DNA from: Hyaloperonospora brassicae
Taxonomy: Eukaryota > Oomycota > Peronosporomycetes > Peronosporales > Peronosporaceae
Direction: 5' to 3'
NCBI GenBank assembly: GCA_947650285.1
Contig: CANTFL010001482.1
Span: forward strand, 186,001 to 250,000
DNA: 64,000 nt
The translations under genes were made by a program, and so were the position numbers. A model generated the notes under the pieces. That model ran no database searches. It was not told the origin of the DNA and was given only the letters and a program-made list of their open reading frames with translations. Shown here one piece after another: positions 1-13,400 of this stretch. Numbering within the stretch: the first letter of the stretch is position 1; each line of letters starts with the position of its first letter.

Positions 1-1321
1 TAATCAAGTGGTATCTCTGGATTGTTTGGCCAGGGATCAAGAACGCTCAACCAAGAACCCCAACTGCGATTGGAAGCATCAAACAAGTAAAGGCGAAGGG
101 TGCAAGATAGCCAGACGTCGCAAGTGGTCAGAAGGCTCGCGAATCAAGCATCTACTTTGGACAAGGCGATCTCGTAGAGATCAAGGTGACTCATATCGAG
201 CACCTTACAAGCACACTCGCTATCGTGTGAAGGTTTCTCGCGACAGCCTCCATTCCACCCACGGTCAAGTTTGGCATTGACTCGAGTCCACCTAGAAGAG
301 TGCAGCCCGCCTTACCGACGGGTTCCAAGGTGAGCGAAGTATACAGCACGGGATACGAGTACCTCCTCCGTTAGTCGGTCGTCCGGGCGCCAGTAAAGAG
401 CTCGGATCGACTCCTCAAACGAGCCATCACCACTCCGCCACGATCTCACGATCCAAGATCCGATCGCGTGATCCAGTTCCAGTCTCGTGATCCAGATCTG
501 ATCGCATGATCCAGATCCGATCTCGTGATCCGGATCCGGTCTCGTGATCCAGATCCGATCTCGTGATACAGATACGATCCCGCGATCTCAACCAGAGATC
601 GCAAGCCCGGAGTCAGTTGCATACCAGTCGGGTATGGGTCACGCCAGGGTTTCAGAGAAAGCGCACTTGGTGTAAGACACAAAGATACAAAATAGCGATC
701 TTCTGGAGCGGGAGACGCGTGGCTTCGAAAGTCGTGATACAGATAGGCCTAGCGATGTGCTCGTTGTTTTGGGTCTGGTCGGTTAACATAAACTGAGTTG
801 AGTTAACTTTGAAGTGCACGTGCCGACTTCTCTTCCGTGTTGAATGATGGGCCACCCGACGTTGAGAGAAGTTGCATACTGTAATCAAGTGGTATCTCTG
901 GATTGTTTGGCCAGGGATCAAGAACGCTCAACCAAGAACCCCAACTGCGATTGGAAGCATCAAACAAGTAAAGGCGAAGGGTGCAAGATAGCCAGACGTC
1001 GCAAGTGGTCAGAAGGCTCGCGAATCAAGCATCTACTTTGGACAAGGCGATCTCGTAGAGATCAAGGTGACTCATATCGAGCACCTTACAAGCACACCCG
1101 CTATCGTGTGAAGGTTTCTCGCGACAGCCTCCATTCCACCCACGGTCAAGTTTGGCATTGACTCGAGTCCACCTAGAAGAGTGCATCCCGCCTTACCGAC
1201 GGGTTCCAAGGTGAGCCAAGTATACAGCACGGGATACGAGTACCTCCTCCGTTAGTCGGTCGTCCGGGCGCCAGTAAAGAGCTCGGATCGACTCCTCAAA
1301 CGAGCCATCACCACTCCGCCA

Positions 1322-1485
1322 CGATCTCACGATCCAGATCCGATCGCGTGATCCAGTTCCAGTCTCGTGATCCAGATCTGATCGCATGATCCAGATCCGA
1401 TCTCGTGATCCGGATCCGGTCTCGTGATCCAGATCCGATCTTGTGATACAGATACGATCCCGCGATCTCAACCAGAGATCGCAAG
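1322..1485 (+). repeat. GATC-rich 19-20 bp minisatellite block inside each satellite unit (representative copy)
   Basis: Within every 881-bp unit, about 165 bp consists of roughly eight degenerate 19-20 bp repeats of the type GATCTCGTGATCCAGATCC, ending in CTCAACCAGAGATCGC. Most repeats hold two or three GATC palindromes. The copy in unit 2 is given; equivalents lie at the same offset in every unit. The LTR at 27,832-28,875 has a comparable GATC-containing tandem block in the corresponding place, although with another period. Confidence 0.85.
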
Positions 1486-4400
1486 CCTGGAGTCAGTTGC
1501 ATACCAGTCGGGTATGGGTCACGCCAGGGTTTCAGAGAAAGCGCACTTGGTGTAAGACACAAAGATACAAAATAGCGATCTTCTGGAGCGGGAGACGCGT
1601 GGCTTCGAAAGTCGTGATACAGATAGGCCTAGCGATGTGCTCGTTGTTTTGGGTCTGGTCGGTTAACATAAACTGAGTTGAGTTAACTTTGAAGTGCACG
1701 TGCCGACTTCTCTTCCGTGTTGAATGATGGGCCACCCGACGTTGAGAGAAGTTGCATACTGTAATCAAGTGGTATCTCTGGATTGTTTGGCCAGGGATCA
1801 AGAACGCTCAACCAAGAACCCCAACTGCGATTGGAAGCATCAAACAAGTAAAGGCGAAGGGTGCAAGATAGCCAGACGTCGCAAGTGGTCAGAAGGCTCG
1901 CGAATCAAGCATCTACTTTGGACAAGGCGATCTCGTAGAGATCAAGGTGACTCATATCGAGCACCTTACAAGCACACCCGCTATCGTGTGAAGGTTTCTC
2001 GCGACAGCCTCCATTCCACCCACGGTCAAGTTTGGCATTGACTCGAGTCCACCTAGAAGAGTGCAGCCCGCCTTACCGACGGGTTCCAAGGTGAGCGAAG
2101 TATACAGCACGGGATACGAGTACCTCCTCCGTTAGTCGGTCGTCCGGGCGCCAGTAAAGAGCTCGGATCGACTCCTCAAACGAGCCATCACCACTCCGCC
2201 ACGATCTCACGATCCAAGATCTGGTCTCGTGATCCAGTTCCAGTCTCGTGATCCAGATCTGATCGCATGATCCAGATCCGATCTCGTGATCCGGATCCGG
2301 TCTCGTGATCCAGATCCGATCTCGTGATACAGATACGATCCCGCGATCTCAACCAGAGATCGCAAGCCCGGAGTCAGTTGCATACCAGTCGGGTATGGGT
2401 CACGCCAGGGTTTCAGAGAAAGCGCACTTGGTGTAAGACACAATGATACAAAATAGCGATCTTCTGGAGCGGGAGACGCGTGGCTTCGAAAGTCGTGATA
2501 CAGATAGGCCTAGCGATGTGCTCGTTGTTTTGGGTCTGGTCGGTTAACATAAACTGAGTTGAGTTAACTTTGAAGTGCACGTGCCGACTTCTCTTCCGTG
2601 TTGAATGATGGGCCACCCGACGTTGAGAGAAGTTGCATACTGTAATCAAGTGGTATCTCTGGATTGTTTGGCCAGGGATCAAGAACGCTCAACCAAGAAC
2701 CCCAACTGCGATTGGAAGCATCAAACAAGTAAAGGCGAAGGGTGCAAGATAGCCAGACGTCGCAAGTGGTCAGAAGGCTCGCGAATCAAGCATCTACTTT
2801 GGACAAGGCGATCTCGTAGAGATCAAGGTGACTCATATCGAGCACCTTACAAGCACACCCGCTATCGTGTGAAGGTTTCTCGCGACAGCCTCCATTCCAC
2901 CCACGGTCAAGTTTGGCATTGACTCGAGTCCACCTAGAAGAGTGCAGCCCGCCTTACCGACGGGTTCCAAGGTGAGCGAAGTATACAGCACGGGATACGA
3001 GTACCTCCTCCGTTAGTCGGTCGTCCGGGCGCCAGTAAAGAGCTTCGGATCGACTCCTCAAACGAGCCATCACCACTCCGCCACGATCTCACGATCCAAG
3101 ATCTGGTCTCGTGATCCAGTTCCAGTCTCGTGATCCAGATCTGATCGCATGATCCAGATCCGATCTCGTGATCCGGATCCGGTCTCGTGATCCAGATCCG
3201 ATCTTGTGATACAGATACGATCCCGCGATCTCAACCAGAGATCGCAAGCCTGGAGTCAGTTGCATACCAGTCGGGTATGGGTCACGCCAGGGTTTCAGAG
3301 AAAGCGCACTTGGTGTAAGACACAAAGATACAAAATAGCGATCTTCTGGAGCGGGAGACGCGTGGCTTCGAAAGTCGTGATACAGATAGACCTAGCGATG
3401 TGCTCGTTGTTTTGGGTCTGGTCGGTTAACATAAACTGAGTTGAGTTAACTTTGAAGTGCACGTGCCGACTTCTCTTCCGTGTTGAATGATGGGCCACCC
3501 GACGTTGAGAGAAGTTGCATACTGTAATCAAGTGGTATCTCTGGATTGTTTGGCCAGGGATCAAGAACGCTCAACCAAGAACCCCAACTGCGATTGGAAG
3601 CATCAAACAAGTAAAGGCGAAGGGTGCAAGATAGCCAGACGTCGCAAGTGGTCAGAAGGCTCGCGAATCAAGCATCTACTTTGGACAAGGCGATCTCGTA
3701 GAGATCAAGGTGACTCATATCGAGCACCTTACAAGCACACCCGCTATCGTGTGAAGGTTTCTCGCGACAGCCTCCATTCCACCCACGGTCAAGTTTGGCA
3801 TTGACTCGAGTCCACCTAGAAGAGTGCAGCCCGCCTTACCGACGGGTTCCAAGGTGAGCGAAGTATACAGCACGGGATACGAGTACCTCCTCCGTTAGTC
3901 GGTCGTCCGGGCGCCAGTAAAGAGCTCGGATCGACTCCTCAAACGAGCCATCACCACTCCGCCACGATCTCACGATCCAAGATCTGGTCTCGTGATCCAG
4001 TTCCAGTCTCGTGATCCAGATCTGATCGCATGATCCAGATCCGATCTCGTGATCCGGATCCGGTCTCGTGATCCAGATCCGATCTTGTGATACAGATACG
4101 ATCCCGCGATCTCAACCAGAGATCGCAAGCCTGGAGTCAGTTGCATACCAGTCGGGTATGGGTCACGCCAGGGTTTCAGAGAAAGCGCACTTGGTGTAAG
4201 ACACAAAGATACAAAATAGCGATCTTCTGGAGCGGGAGACGCGTGGCTTCGAAAGTCGTGATACAGATAGGCCTAGCGATGTGCTCGTTGTTTTGGGTCT
4301 GGTCGGTTAACATAAACTGAGTTGAGTTAACTTTGAAGTGCACGTGCCGACTTCTCTTCCGTGTTGAATGATGGGCCACCCGACGTTGAGAGAAGTTGCA

Positions 4401-7400
4401 TACTGTAATCAAGTGGTATCTCTGGATTGTTTGGCCAGGGATCAAGAACGCTCAACCAAGAACCCCAACTGCGATTGGAAGCATCAAACAAGTAAAGGCG
4501 AAGGGTGCAAGATAGCGAGACGTCGCAAGTGGTCAGAAGGCTCGCGAATCAAGCATCTACTTTGGACAAGGCGATCTCGTAGAGATCAAGGTGACTCATA
4601 TCGAGCACCTTACAAGCACACCCGCTATCGTGTGAAGGTTTCCTCGCGACAGCCTCCATTCCACCCACGGTCAAGTTTGGCATTGACTCGAGTCCACCTA
4701 GAAGAGTGCAGCCCGCCTTACCGACGGGTTCCAAGGTGAGCGAAGTATACAGCACGGGATACGAGTACCTCCTCCGTTAGTCGGTCGTCCGGGCGCCAGT
4801 AAAGAGCTTCGGATCGACTCCTCAAACGAGCCATCACCACTCCGCCACGATCTCACGATCCAAGATCCGATCGCGTGATCCAGTTCCAGTCTCGTGATCC
4901 AGATCTGATCGCATGATCCAGATCCGATCTCGTGATCCGGATCCGGTCTCGTGATCCAGATCCGATCTCGTGATACAGATACGATCCCGCGATCTCAACC
5001 AGAGATCGCAAGCCTGGAGTCAGTTGCATACCAGTCGGGTATGGGTCACGCCAGGGTTTCAGAGAAAGCGCACTTGGTGTAAGACACAAAGATACAAAAT
5101 AGCGATCTTCTGGAGCGGGAGACGCGTGGCTTCGAAAGTCGTGATACAGATAGGCCTAGCGATGTGCTCGTTGTTTTGGGTCTGGTCGGTTAACATAAAC
5201 TGAGTTGAGTTAACTTTGAAGTGCACGTGCCGACTTCTCTTCCGTGTTGAATGATGGGCCACCCGACGTTGAGAGAAGTTGCATACTGTAATCAAGTGGT
5301 ATCTCTGGATTGTTTGGCCAGGGATCAAGAACGCTCAACCAAGAACCCCAACTGCGATTGGAAGCATCAAACAAGTAAAGGCGAAGGGTGCAAGATAGCC
5401 AGACGTCGCAAGTGGTCAGAAGGCTCGCGAATCAAGCATCTACTTTGGACAAGGCGATCTCGTAGAGATCAAGGTGACTCATATCGAGCACCTTACAAGC
5501 ACACTCGCTATCGTGTGAAGGTTTCTCGCGACAGCCTCCATTCCACCCACGGTCAAGTTTGGCATTGACTCGAGTCCACCTAGAAGAGTGCAGCCCGCCT
5601 TACCGACGGGTTCCAAGGTGAGCGAAGTATACAGCACGGGATACGAGTACCTCCTCCGTTAGTCGGTCGTCCGGGCGCCAGTAAAGAGCTCGGATCGACT
5701 CCTCAAACGAGCCATCACCACTCCGCCACGATCTCACGATCCAAGATCTGGTCTCGTGATCCAGTTCCAGTCTCGTGATCCAGATCTGATCGCATGATCC
5801 AGATCCGATCTCGTGATCCGGATCCGGTCTCGTGATCCAGATCCGATCTCGTGATACAGATACGATCCCGCGATCTCAACCAGAGATCGCAAGCCTGGAG
5901 TCAGTTGCATACCAGTCGGGTATGGGTCACGCCAGGGTTTCAGAGAAAGCGCACTTGGTGTAAGACACAAAGATACAAAAAAGCGATCTTCTGGAGCGGG
6001 AGACGCGTGGCTTCGAAAGTCGTGATACAGATAGGCCTAGCGATGTGCTCGTTGTTTTGGGTCTGGTCGGTTAACATAAACTGAGTTGAGTTAACTTTGA
6101 AGTGCACGTGCCGACTTCTCTTCCGTGTTGAATGATGGGCCACCCGACGTTGAGAGAAGTTGCATACTGTAATCAAGTGGTATCTCTGGATTGTTTGGCC
6201 AGGGATCAAGAACGCTCAACCAAGAACCCCAACTGCGATTGGAAGCATCAAACAAGTAAAGGCGAAGGGTGCAAGATAGCCAGACGTCGCAAGTGGTCAG
6301 AAGGCTCGCGAATCAAGCATCTACTTTGGACAAGGCGATCTCGTAGAGATCAAGGTGACTCATATCGAGCACCTTACAAGCACACCCGCTATCGTGTGAA
6401 GGTTTCTCGCGACAGCCTCCATTCCACCCACGGTCAAGTTTGGCATTGACTCGAGTCCACCTAGAAGAGTGCAGCCCGCCTTACCGACGGGTTCCAAGGT
6501 GAGCGAAGTATACAGCACGGGATACGAGTACCTCCTCCGTTAGTCGGTCGTCCGGGCGCCAGTAAAGAGCTCGGATCGACTCCTCAAACGAGCCATCACC
6601 ACTCCGCCACGATCTCACGATCCAAGATCTGGTCTCGTGATCCAGTTCCAGTCTCGTGATCCAGATCTGATCGCATGATCCAGATCCGATCTCGTGATCC
6701 GGATCCGGTCTCGTGATCCAGATCCGATCTCGTGATACAGATACGATCCCGCGATCTCAACCAGAGATCGCAAGCCTGGAGTCAGTTGCATACCAGTCGG
6801 GTATGGGTCACGCCAGGGTTTCAGAGAAAGCGCACTTGGTGTAAGACACAATGATACAAAAAAGCGATCTTCTGGAGCGGGAGACGCGTGGCTTCGAAAG
6901 TCGTGATACAGATAGACCTAGCGATGTGCTCGTTGTTTTGGGTCTGGTCGGTTAACATAAACTGAGTTGAGTTAACTTTGAAGTGCACGTGCCGACTTCT
7001 CTTCCGTGTTGAATGATGGGCCACCCGACGTTGAGAGAAGTTGCATACTGTAATCAAGTGGTATCTCTGGATTGTTTGGCCAGGGATCAAGAACGCTCAA
7101 CCAAGAACCCCAACTGCGATTGGAAGCATCAAACAAGTAAAGGCGAAGGGTGCAAGATAGCGAGACGTCGCAAGTGGTCCGAAGGCTCGCGAATCAAGCA
7201 TCTACTTTGGACAAGGCGATCTCGTAGAGATCAAGGTGACTCATATCGAGCACCTTACAAGCACACCCGCTATCGTGTGAAGGTTTCTCGCGACAGCCTC
7301 CATTCCACCCACGGTCAAGTTTGGCATTGACTCGAGTCCACCTAGAAGAGTGCAGCCCGCCTTACCGACGGGTTCCAAGGTGAGCGAAGTATACAGCACG

Positions 7401-10400
7401 GGATACGAGTACCTCCTCCGTTAGTCGGTCGTCCGGGCGCCAGTAAAGAGCTCGGATCGACTCCTCAAACGAGCCATCACCACTCCGCCACGATCTCACG
7501 ATCCAAGATCCGATCGCATGATCCAGTTCCAGTCTCGTGATCCAGATCTGATCGCATGATCCAGATCCGATCTCGTGATCCGGATCCGGTCTCGTGATCC
7601 AGATCCGATCTCGTGATACAGATACGATCCCGCGATCTCAACCAGAGATCGCAAGCCTGTAGTCAGTTGCATACCAGTCGGGTATGGGTCACGCCAGGGT
7701 TTCAGAGAAAGCGCAGTTGGTGTAAGACACAAAGATACAAAAAAGCGATCTTCTGGAGCGGGAGACGCGTGGCTTCGAAAGTCGTGATACAGATAGACCT
7801 AGCGATGTGCTCGTTGTTTTGGGTCTGGTCGGTTAACATAAACTGAGTTGAGTTAACTTTGAAGTGCACGTGCCGACTTCTCTTCCGTGTTGAATGATGG
7901 GCCACCCGACGTTGAGAGAAGTTGCATACTGTAATCAAGTGGTATCTCTGGATTGTTTGGCCAGGGATCAAGAACGCTCAACCAAGAACCCCAACTGCGA
8001 TTGGAAGCATCAAACAAGTAAAGGCGAAGGGTGCAAGATAGCGAGACGTCGCAAGTGGTCCGAAGGCTCGCGAATCAAGCATCTACTTTGGACAAGGCGA
8101 TCTCGTAGAGATCAAGGTGACTCATATCGAGCACCTTACAAGCACACCCGCTATCGTGTGAAGGTTTCTCGCGACAGCCTCCATTCCACCCACGGTCAAG
8201 TTTGGCATTGACTCGAGTCCACCTAGAAGAGTGCAGCCCGCCTTACCGACGGGTTCCAAGGTGAGCGAAGTATACAGCACGGGATACGAGTACCTCCTCC
8301 GTTAGTCGGTCGTCCGGGCGCCAGTAAAGAGCTTCGGATCGACTCCTCAAACGAGCCATCACCACTCCGCCACGATCTCACGATCCAAGATCCGATCGCA
8401 TGATCCAGTTCCAGTCTCGTGATCCAGATCTGATCGCATGATCCAGATCCGATCTCGTGATCCGGATCCGGTCTCGTGATCCAGATCCGATCTCGTGATA
8501 CAGATACGATCCCGCGATCTCAACCAGAGATCGCAAGCCTGGAGTCAGTTGCATACCAGTCGGGTATGGGTCACGCCAGGGTTTCAGAGAAAGCGCAGTT
8601 GGTGTAAGACACAAAGATACAAAATAGCGATCTTCTGGAGCGGGAGACGCGTGGCTTCGAAAGTCGTGATACAGATAGACCTAGCGATGTGCTCGTTGTT
8701 TTGGGTCTGGTCGGTTAACATAAACTGAGTTGAGTTAACTTTGAAGTGCACGTGCCGACTTCTCTTCCGTGTTGAATGATGGGCCACCCGACGTTGAGAG
8801 AAGTTGCATACTGTAATCAAGTGGTATCTCTGGATTGTTTGGCCAGGGATCAAGAACGCTCAACCAAGAACCCCAACTGCGATTGGAAGCATCAAACAAG
8901 TAAAGGCGAAGGGTGCAAGATAGCGAGACGTCGCAAGTGGTCCGAAGGCTCGCGAATCAAGCATCTACTTTGGACAAGGCGATCTCGTAGAGATCAAGGT
9001 GACTCATATCGAGCACCTTACAAGCACACCCGCTATCGTGTGAAGGTTTCTCGCGACAGCCTCCATTCCACCCACGGTCAAGTTTGGCATTGACTCGAGT
9101 CCACCTAGAAGAGTGCAGCCCGCCTTACCGACGGGTTCCAAGGTGAGCGAAGTATACAGCACGGGATACGAGTACCTCCTCCGTTAGTCGGTCGTCCGGG
9201 CGCCAGTAAAGAGCTCGGATCGACTCCTCAAACGAGCCATCACCACTCCGCCACGATCTCACGATCCAAGATCCGATCTCATGATCCAGTTCCAGTCTCG
9301 TGATCCAGATCTGATCGCATGATCCAGATCCGATCTCGTGATCCGGATCCGGTCTCGTGATCCAGATCCGATCTCGTGATACAGATACGATCCCGCGATC
9401 TCAACCAGAGATCGCAAGCCTGTAGTCAGTTGCATACCAGTCGGGTATGGGTCACGCCAGGGTTTCAGAGAAAGCGCAGTTGGTGTAAGACACAAAGATA
9501 CAAAAAAGCGATCTTCTGGAGCGGGAGACGCGTGGCTTCGAAAGTCGTGATACAGATAGACCTAGCGATGTGCTCGTTGTTTTGGGTCTGGTCGGTTAAC
9601 ATAAACTGAGTTGAGTTAACTTTGAAGTGCACGTGCCGACTTCTCTTCCGTGTTGAATGATGGGCCACCCGACGTTGAGAGAAGTTGCATACTGTAATCA
9701 AGTGGTATCTCTGGATTGTTTGGCCAGGGATCAAGAACGCTCAACCAAGAACCCCAACTGCGATTGGAAGCATCAAACAAGTAAAGGCGAAGGGTGCAAG
9801 ATAGCCAGACGTCGCAAGTGGTCAGAAGGCTCGCGAATCAAGCATCTACTTTGGACAAGGCGATCTCGTAGAGATCAAGGTGACTCATATCGAGCACCTT
9901 ACAAGCACACCCGCTATCGTGTGAAGGTTTCTCGCGACAGCCTCCATTCCACCCACGGTCAAGTTTGGCATTGACTCGAGTCCACCTAGAAGAGTGCAGC
10001 CCGCCTTACCGACGGGTTCCAAGGTGAGCGAAGTATACAGCACGGGATACGAGTACCTCCTCCGTTAGTCGGTCGTCCGGGCGCCAGTAAAGAGCTCGGA
10101 TCGACTCCTCAAACGAGCCATCACCACTCCGCCACGATCTCACGATCCAAGATCTGGTCTCGTGATCCAGTTCCAGTCTCGTGATCCAGATCTGATCGCA
10201 TGATCCAGATCCGATCTCGTGATCCGGATCCGGTCTCGTGATCCAGATCCGATCTCGTGATACAGATACGATCCCGCGATCTCAACCAGAGATCGCAAGC
10301 CTGTAGTCAGTTGCATACCAGTCGGGTATGGGTCACGCCAGGGTTTCAGAGAAAGCGCACTTGGTGTAAGACACAATGATACAAAAAAGCGATCTTCTGG

Positions 10401-13400
10401 AGCGGGAGACGCGTGGCTTCGAAAGTCGTGATACAGATAGACCTAGCGATGTGCTCGTTGTTTTGGGTCTGGTCGGTTAACATAAACTGAGTTGAGTTAA
10501 CTTTGAAGTGCACGTGCCGACTTCTCTTCCGTGTTGAATGATGGGCCACCCGACGTTGAGAGAAGTTGCATACTGTAATCAAGTGGTATCTCTGGATTGT
10601 TTGGCCAGGGATCAAGAACGCTCAACCAAGAACCCCAACTGCGATTGGAAGCATCAAACAAGTAAAGGCGAAGGGTGCAAGATAGCGAGACGTCGCAAGT
10701 GGTCCGAAGGCTCGCGAATCAAGCATCTACTTGGACAAGGCGATCTCGTAGAGATCAAGGTGACTCATATCGAGCACCTTACAAGCACACCCGCTATCGT
10801 GTGAAGGTTTCTCGCGACAGCCTCCATTCCACCCACGGTCAAGTTTGGCATTGACTCGAGTCCACCTAGAAGAGTGCAGCCCGCCTTACCGACGGGTTCC
10901 AAGGTGAGCGAAGTATACAGCACGGGATACGAGTACCTCCTCCGTTAGTCGGTCGTCCGGGCGCCAGTAAAGAGCTTCGGATCGACTCCTCAAACGAGCC
11001 ATCACCACTCCGCCACGATCTCACGATCCAAGATCCGGTCTCATGATCCAGTTCCAGTCTCGTGATCCAGATCTGATCGCATGATCCAGATCCGATCTCG
11101 TGATCCGGATCCGGTCTCGTGATCCAGATCCGATCTCGTGATACAGATACGATCCCGCGATCTCAACCAGAGATCGCAAGACTGTAGTCAGTTGCATACC
11201 AGTCGGGTATGGGTCACGCCAGGGTTTCAGAGAAAGCGCAGTTGGTGTAAGACACAAAGATACAAAATAGCGATCTTCTGGAGCGGGAGACGCGTGGCTT
11301 CGAAAGTCGTGATACAGATAGACCTAGCGATGTGCTCGTTGTTTTGGGTCTGGTCGGTTAACATAAACTGAGTTGAGTTAACTTTGAAGTGCACGTGCCG
11401 ACTTCTCTTCCGTGTTGAATGATGGGCCACCCGACGTTGAGAGAAGTTGCATACTGTAATCAAGTGGTATCTCTGGATTGTTTGGCCAGGGATCAAGAAC
11501 GCTCAACCAAGAACCCCAACTGCGATTGGAAGCATCAAACAAGTAAAGGCGAAGGGTGCAAGATAGCGAGACGTCGCAAGTGGTCCGAAGGCTCGCGAAT
11601 CAAGCATCTACTTTGGACAAGGCGATCTCGTAGAGATCAAGGTGACTCATATCAGGCACCTTACAAGCACACCCGCTATCGTGTGAAGGTTTCTCGCGAC
11701 AGCCTCCATTCCACCCACGGTCAAGTTTGGCATTGACTCGAGTCCACCTAGAAGAGTGCAGCCCGCCTTACCGACGGGTTCCAAGGTGAGCCAAGTATAC
11801 AGCACGGGATACGAGTACCTCCTCCGTTAGTCGGTCGTCCGGGCGCCAGTAAAGAGCTCGGATCGACTCCTCAAACGAGCCATCACCACTCCGCCACGAT
11901 CTCACGATCCAAGATCCGATCGCATGATCCAGTTCCAGTCTCGTGATCCAGATCTGATCGCATGATCCAGATCCGATCTCGTGATCCGGATCCGGTCTCG
12001 TGATCCAGATCCGATCTCGTGATACAGATACGATCCCGCGATCTCAACCAGAGATCGCAAGCCCGGAGTCAGTTGCATACCAGTCGGGTATGGGTCACGC
12101 CAGGGTTTCAGAGAAAGCGCAGTTGGTGTAAGACACAATGATACAAAAAAGCGATCTTCTGGAGCGGGAGACGCGTGGCTTCGAAAGTCGTGATACAGAT
12201 AGACCTAGCGATGTGCTCGTTGTTTTGGGTCTGGTCGGTTAACATAAACTGAGTTGAGTTAACTTTGAAGTGCACGTGCCGACTTCTCTTCCGTGTTGAA
12301 TGATGGGCCACCCGACGTTGAGAGAAGTTGCATACTGTAATCAAGTGGTATCTCTGGATTGTTTGGCCAGGGATCAAGAACGCTCAACCAAGAACCCCAA
12401 CTGCGATTGGAAGCATCAAACAAGTAAAGGCGAAGGGTGCAAGATAGCGAGACGTCGCAAGTGGTCCGAAGGCTCGCGAATCAAGCATCTACTTTGGACA
12501 AGGCGATCTCGTAGAGATCAAGGTGACTCATATCGGGCACCTTACAAGCACACCCGCTATCGTGTGAAGGTTTCTCGCGACAGCCTCCATTCCACCCACG
12601 GTCAAGTTTGGCATTGACTCGAGTCCACCTAGAAGAGTGCAGCCCGCCTTACCGACGGGTTCCAAGGTGAGCGAAGTATACAGCACGGGATACGAGTACC
12701 TCCTCCGTTAGTCGGTCGTCCGGGCGCCAGTAAAGAGCTCGGATCGACTCCTCAAACGAGCCATCACCACTCCGCCACGATCTCACGATCCAGATCCGAT
12801 CTGCATGATCCAGTTCCAGTCTCGTGATCCAGATCTGATCGCATGATCCAGATCCGATCTCGTGATCCGGATCCGGTCTCGTGATCCAGATCCGATCTCG
12901 TGATACAGATACGATCCCGCGATCTCAACCAGAGATCGCAAGCCTGGAGTCAGTTGCATACCAGTCGGGTATGGGTCACGCCAGGGTTTCAGAGAAAGCG
13001 CAGTTGGTGTAAGACACAAAGATACAAAAAAGCGATCTTCTGGAGCGGGAGACGCGTGGCTTCGAAAGTCGTGATACAGATAGACCTAGCGATGTGCTCG
13101 TTGTTTTGGGTCTGGTCGGTTAACATAAACTGAGTTGAGTTAACTTTGAAGTGCACGTGCCGACTTCTCTTCCGTGTTGAATGATGGGCCACCCGACGTT
13201 GAGAGAAGTTGCATACTGTAATCAAGTGGTATCTCTGGATTGTTTGGCCAGGGATCAAGAACGCTCAACCAAGAACCCCAACTGCGATTGGAAGCATCAA
13301 ACAAGTAAAGGCGAAGGGTGCAAGATAGCGAGACGTCGCAAGTGGTCAGAAGGCTCGCGAATCAAGCATCTACTTTGGACAAGGCGATCTCGTAGAGATC

